Assembly: GCA_017416465.1 (NCBI GenBank) | Contig: JAFQCK010000004.1 | Location: forward strand, 1-34,715 | DNA: 34,715 bases | From: Lachnospiraceae bacterium | Lineage (GTDB): Bacteria > Bacillota > Clostridia > Lachnospirales > Lachnospiraceae | Direction: 5' to 3' | Shown: positions 32,438 through 34,715 of the stretch, in pieces | Numbering within the stretch: position 1 is the first letter of the stretch | Layout of the letters: each line of letters starts with the position of its first letter | Notes under the pieces: generated by a model | What the model was told of the DNA's origin: nothing | The model's database searches: none | Seen by the model: the letters and a program-made list of their open reading frames with translations, nothing else | Position numbers and translations under genes: made by a program

Positions 32438-32505
32438 CCTAATTCTTCCCTCCTTTATGTCATTTTTAAATCGAGCCATTCAGCTCCTACACTTGTTCGC
32501 TTTAT

Positions 32506-32908
32506 TTACTCTTCATCAAACTTTTCAGCTATTGCACCAAAATCCTCTGCACATTTATTCTTAATTAATGCTTTTTCTATGGATTCCTTAACAACAGCAT
32601 TCCTATATTTTTCATTTAATGGCTCCAAGTTCCAACTTGTTTGCTCCAACATACTTCTTGATAACTCTTGATCATTACAAAACAGCCTCAAATTACCAAA
32701 ATCAACTTCCCTCCCCAACTAAATAAGACAAAATACATTGGTCCCTGTCCATATTCACCTACAACTCCATATATTTTACCTAATTCCAACTTAATATCTT
32801 TAAAACGCCAAGAATCATATGCTTTTTTCCATCAAGAAACGCTCCACCTTCCACTAGTGAAGTGCATTTTGATGCATCAATTCTAATTTCAAAATAGTTG
32901 TTAAACAT
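32506..32908 (-). pseudogene. Broken P-loop-like (ABC-related) protein gene
   Basis: An AGAGGAA site precedes the ATG at 32908. Three frames in succession make one protein: MFNNYFEIRIDASKC to FLDGKK; then AYDSWRFKDIKLELGKIYGVVGEYGQGPMY; then GREVDFGNLRLFCNDQEL to the stop at 32506 after AEKFDEE. The GVVGEYGQG stretch is a P-loop-like glycine motif lacking the usual lysine, as I recall from an ABC-related Lachnospiraceae family. The first frame change is at GGA AAA AAG, the second near 32715-32735. The C-terminal half is missing. The last frame alone is open for 70 codons from a TTG. Confidence 0.55.
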
Positions 32909-32949
32909 TTTTTTCCTCTATAATTAAGAATTCAAATAATAATTTCATT

Positions 32950-33252
32950 TTATTCATACTTAATAAAATCGCACACAGCATCATGTAATTCGATAAATGG
33001 ATCCGACTTTAATCCTATCCTAGTTTTTGTATTAACAATATCCATCTTGTCCGATGAAAAAGAACTATAACCATCTATCATTTCCATAATGTCATAAATC
33101 ATTCCATGCGTAGCATCTAATAACAATTTTCTAATCTTTTCACAATCTTCATGTTCATATAATTTATGTTGTCCCAACGTAATTTCAACTCTTGTCTCTT
33201 GCATATCTGCAATATATTGCAAAAATGAATTTTGATAATCATTCCTTTTCAT
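32950..33252 (-). CDS. Unknown small protein (immunity-like)
   Basis: 100 residues, soluble, with an AGGAGG site 10 nt upstream. Helical front (NSFLQYIADMQETRVEITLGQHKLYEHEDCEK) followed by MIYDIMEMIDGYSSF and an acidic end. No domain is recognised with certainty; the pattern resembles immunity-type proteins seen next to toxin cassettes. No toxin gene is visible in the window. Confidence 0.65.
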   Translation of the reverse strand: MKRNDYQNSFLQYIADMQETRVEITLGQHKLYEHEDCEKIRKLLLDATHGMIYDIMEMIDGYSSFSSDKMDIVNTKTRIGLKSDPFIELHDAVCDFIKYE

Positions 33253-33280
33253 ATATGCATCCTCCTAATTATCAGTGTAT

Positions 33281-33403
33281 TTATTTATGATATGCTTGGT
33301 CATATGTACTCTTCAGTAGTTCATTAAAAATTTCTATTATTTGTATCTTTCCTACCAACTTTGAATCTTCATAAAAATCAAGTATCTCTCCCACTCCAAT
33401 CAT
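33281..33403 (-). CDS. Small ORF (40 aa), probably the C-terminal remnant of a larger gene
   Basis: ATG at 33403 with GGAG 7 nt upstream; product MIGVGEILDFYEDSKLVGKI to the end AYHK. The frame is open a few codons further upstream (KFKLGWSVS), and a neighbouring frame reads NIVELIKGVW and NEDDENLNLVGV, so a longer gene was probably broken by a frame change. It ends 28 nt before the next gene. Confidence 0.4.
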   Translation of the reverse strand: MIGVGEILDFYEDSKLVGKIQIIEIFNELLKSTYDQAYHK

Positions 33404-33737
33404 ACTAACACTCCAACCAAGTTTAAATTTTCATCGTCTTCATTTTACCACACTCCCTTTATCAATTCCACGATATTATTTCCTTAACCTTAACAAGCCA
33501 AGGCATGTCACGCATTCTTGCCAGCGGAATGATGAATAATCTTAATTATAAATTTGGTATGTATGAACCTGAAACTGACTCTTAAAGAGAATGGCTTGCA
33601 GGATTATATGGACGGAATGAATACATTGAATTAGTTGTTTCTCAAGTTAGGGGTGGATTTAAGCTAATCTCAATATTAGTCTCATCAGTCTCATTGTTAT
33701 TTGAGACTGGTGAGACTATAATATCTCCCATAAATCA
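33404..33737. other. Intergenic region with a plus-strand coding remnant
   Basis: On the plus strand an ATG at 33505 opens a frame with one stop at 33583: it reads MSRILASGMMNNLNYKFGMY and, after the stop, REWLAGLYGRNEYIELVVS. The codon pattern and the ease of joining across TAA suggest a decayed gene on the strand opposite to its neighbours. Family not recognised. Downstream lies a 17-bp inverted repeat (33677-33693 with 33702-33718). Confidence 0.35.
33677..33718. repeat. Inverted repeat, 17 bp
   Basis: TAGTCTCATCAGTCTCA (33677-33693) and TGAGACTGGTGAGACTA (33702-33718) pair with a single wobble across an 8-nt loop. Each arm also contains two copies of the AGTCTCA/TGAGACT heptamer. No T-run follows in either direction. 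Confidence 0.8.
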
Positions 33738-33782
33738 ATCATAACCACATCATGACCAATTTGGTCAAGATGTGGTTATGAT
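33738..33782. repeat. 45-bp palindrome
   Basis: ATCATAACCACATC (33738-33751) pairs with GATGTGGTTATGAT (33769-33782). Inside, TGACCAA (33753-33759) pairs with TTGGTCA (33761-33767). The only unpaired positions are one A opposite A and the central T. No T-run, so not a standard terminator. Confidence 0.88.
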
Positions 33783-33807
33783 ACTGGTCAAGGTGTTGTC
33801 TTTAACC

Positions 33808-33886
33808 TTACAAATAACGCTCAATCCTCAATACAATCTGTTCTCCCTGTATCTCACTGGTAAGCTCAAACAAATTATCTTTTGTG
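33808..33886 (-). pseudogene. Short C-terminal gene remnant
   Basis: On the minus strand a frame reads FTTKDNLFELTSEIQG and EQIVLRIERYL, ending in TAA at 33808. It overlaps the end of the transposase fragment in another frame and has no start of its own. It looks like the tail of an unrelated protein; not recognised. Confidence 0.3.
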
Positions 33887-34063
33887 GTAAAAAGTACCTT
33901 TACCTCTAAGATGCTTTTTATAATTATCCTGCAACAATCGGAATAACAATTCAGCCCACGACTTTAACTCTGGTCTGTATGGTGGAAGATTTGTTATCTG
34001 AACTCCCAACTCAACCAACTGCGAAAACGTATCGCAAATATATTCCGCACCTTGGTCTGACAC
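33875..34063 (-). pseudogene. DDE transposase/integrase core fragment
   Basis: KLVSDQGAEYICDTFSQLVE, followed by GVQITNLPPYRPELKSWAE, matches the second catalytic Asp region and the PPYRPELKG-type motif of rve-family DDE transposases (Mu/IS21-like). Only about 60 residues remain. The third catalytic acidic residue region is altered (SWAELLF) and there is no N-terminal DNA-binding part. No complete terminal repeats were found. It is fused in frame to the putative sortase start upstream. Confidence 0.7.
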
Positions 34064-34314
34064 CAATTTATAAGGCAACTGATTATTACTCACATCTGTA
34101 TTCTCTATTTGTGTTTTTAATCCTTCCTGTTGTTCTTTTAATACCTCATCTTCTTTCCAATCCTTATAAAAGTAATAAGAGCATACAAATAAACTAACAG
34201 CACAAATTATACTTATAAATAACCAAACATATTTCTGTCCATACCGAAAAGAGGACAGGTGCCACCTGCCCGTCTTTTCTTAGCAACAGTTTTTCTACTG
34301 TTTTTATGTTTCAT
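34064..34314 (-). pseudogene. Putative sortase N-terminus, interrupted
   Basis: An ATG at 34314 directly follows the stop of the surface protein gene, with AAGGAAA as ribosome site. It reads MKHKNSRKTVAKKRR and is then interrupted by a palindromic insert (34246-34279). After the insert another frame reads RYGQKYVWLFISIICAVSLF, then VCSYYFYKDWKEDEVLKEQQ: one transmembrane helix and a helical stalk, as in class B-type sortases. The catalytic domain (TLxTC) is absent; the frame runs into the transposase fragment at about 34063. The sortase call rests on position behind a VPKTG protein plus this architecture. Confidence 0.45.
34246..34279. repeat. REP-like palindrome inserted in the sortase start
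   Basis: GAAAAGAGGACAGGTG (34246-34261) and CACCTGCCCGTCTTTTC (34263-34279) form a near-perfect hairpin with one bulge. It is far richer in G+C than its surroundings. Removing 26 nt would restore the reading frame as KKRRYGQ. The GGACAGGTG/CACCTGTCC-type core resembles small mobile palindromes linked to REP-type transposases in Clostridia, as far as I recall. Confidence 0.7.
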
Positions 34315-34715
34315 TTAGTTTTCCTTTTTTAGCACTAATCCTTTTTTACCAAAGTATAGTGCCCCAATTCCACTAACTAAAGCAAGCATAAACCATACAT
34401 ATGCGTTACTTGCATCTCCCGTCTTTGGAACCACATCTTTTACATTATCGTTACTTCCGTCGCCTGCACTTCCACCACCTGTGTTTCCGCCACCTGCATT
34501 TCCGCCATCTGGGTTTCCGCCACCGGTATTTCCACCTCCAGAATTATTCTGCTGATCAACATACGCAAGAGCATATGTTGAAAATTGGTTGGTTTCAAAA
34601 GAGATGGTTCGCTTTGCTGCATTATAAGCACAAGGAATGTCTGTAGCTACTTCATTGTGCACTCTCATCATCTGGTATGTTCTTGTTACGGATGAATTTA
34701 AATTGATAAGTGAAC
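34315..34715 (-). CDS. Cell-wall-anchored surface protein, C-terminal part (5' end outside window)
   Basis: The frame is open to the window edge (SLINLNSSVTRTYQMMRVHN and onward). RTYQMMRVHN...FETNQFSTYALAYVD is the end repeat found in many Lachnospiraceae surface proteins with LRR or Big-like domains. A low-complexity GGGN/GGGS linker of about 35 residues follows. The sorting signal is VPKTGDASNAYVWFMLAL: a VPKTG motif, hydrophobic helix and a positive tail (FGKKGLVLKKEN). It would be attached to peptidoglycan by a sortase; the likely sortase gene directly downstream is broken. Confidence 0.88.
   Translation of the reverse strand, partial: SLINLNSSVTRTYQMMRVHNEVATDIPCAYNAAKRTISFETNQFSTYALAYVDQQNNSGGGNTGGGNPDGGNAGGGNTGGGSAGDGSNDNVKDVVPKTGDASNAYVWFMLALVSGIGALYFGKKGLVLKKEN

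Noticed and set aside
34401-34646. Histidine-rich plus-strand ORF (RHLHFRH repeats)
   Set aside because: It is the reverse complement of the glycine/asparagine linker of the surface protein.

Overview
The window looks like chromosomal DNA of a low-GC Firmicute, most likely a Lachnospiraceae member (Butyrivibrio/Lachnospira/Eubacterium-like). The basis is the very AT-rich sequence, strong AGGAGG-type ribosome binding sites, TTGAnn/TATAAT promoters, and the gene families: a PadR/DUF6120-type pair, an anchored GH5 cellulase with a CBM2-like module, and a VPKTG-type sorting signal. The genus is inference. Nearly all genes lie on the minus strand.

Layout. 1-656: the 5' part of a membrane-anchored protein, out of frame at its start codon, behind a promoter with paired direct repeats. 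905-1689 (+): a PadR regulator and a small membrane partner. 1875-4038: an AlbA_2/HATPase regulator with a 12-bp tandem repeat, tRNA-Tyr and tRNA-Glu, and an XRE regulator. 4166-5745: an RtcB RNA ligase behind a long structured leader and a separate small ORF with its own promoter and terminator. 5876-8408: a VOC protein, an AGCS symporter and a SprA-like metalloprotease. 8737-9420 (+): purC. 9553-14263: the cellulase, a DUF421 protein, an ICMT-like methyltransferase, and an LD-carboxypeptidase fused to a CbrC-like domain whose end is out of frame.

14355-23052 is a one-direction array of small single-domain enzymes: HAD phosphatase, two GNATs, two Nudix hydrolases, two P-loop kinases, GrpB, zinc ribbon, cytidine deaminase, RdgB/HAM1-like pyrophosphatase, inorganic pyrophosphatase and a zinc-protease-like protein. 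The flavour is nucleotide clean-up, salvage and resistance. Several members are broken: a PHP phosphoesterase lacks its middle, a SEC-C protein has two lesions, a P-loop gene start is fused to the pyrophosphatase, and RdgB has lost its C-terminus. The array leads into folA, which overlaps clpA and lies in a clpS-clpA-folA operon (23119-26225). An ECF sigma factor stub lies beyond.

26837-31100 is a compact operon: a strongly translated 18-codon leader ORF, an ABC-F ATPase, an unusual carbamoyltransferase-family protein and a MATE-type transporter. This suggests an inducible drug or toxin resistance unit. 31147-33403 holds a leucine-rich-repeat protein, two small unknown proteins and a broken P-loop-like gene. 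33404-34314 is a graveyard: remnants on both strands, two strong palindromes, a DDE transposase fragment, and a putative sortase start interrupted by a REP-like palindrome. The window ends in the C-terminus of a cell-wall-anchored surface protein.

No CRISPR array, rRNA operon or complete insertion sequence was seen. The repeated frameshifts at short homopolymers leave open whether some single-base lesions are sequencing errors. The large deletions and fusions cannot be explained that way.
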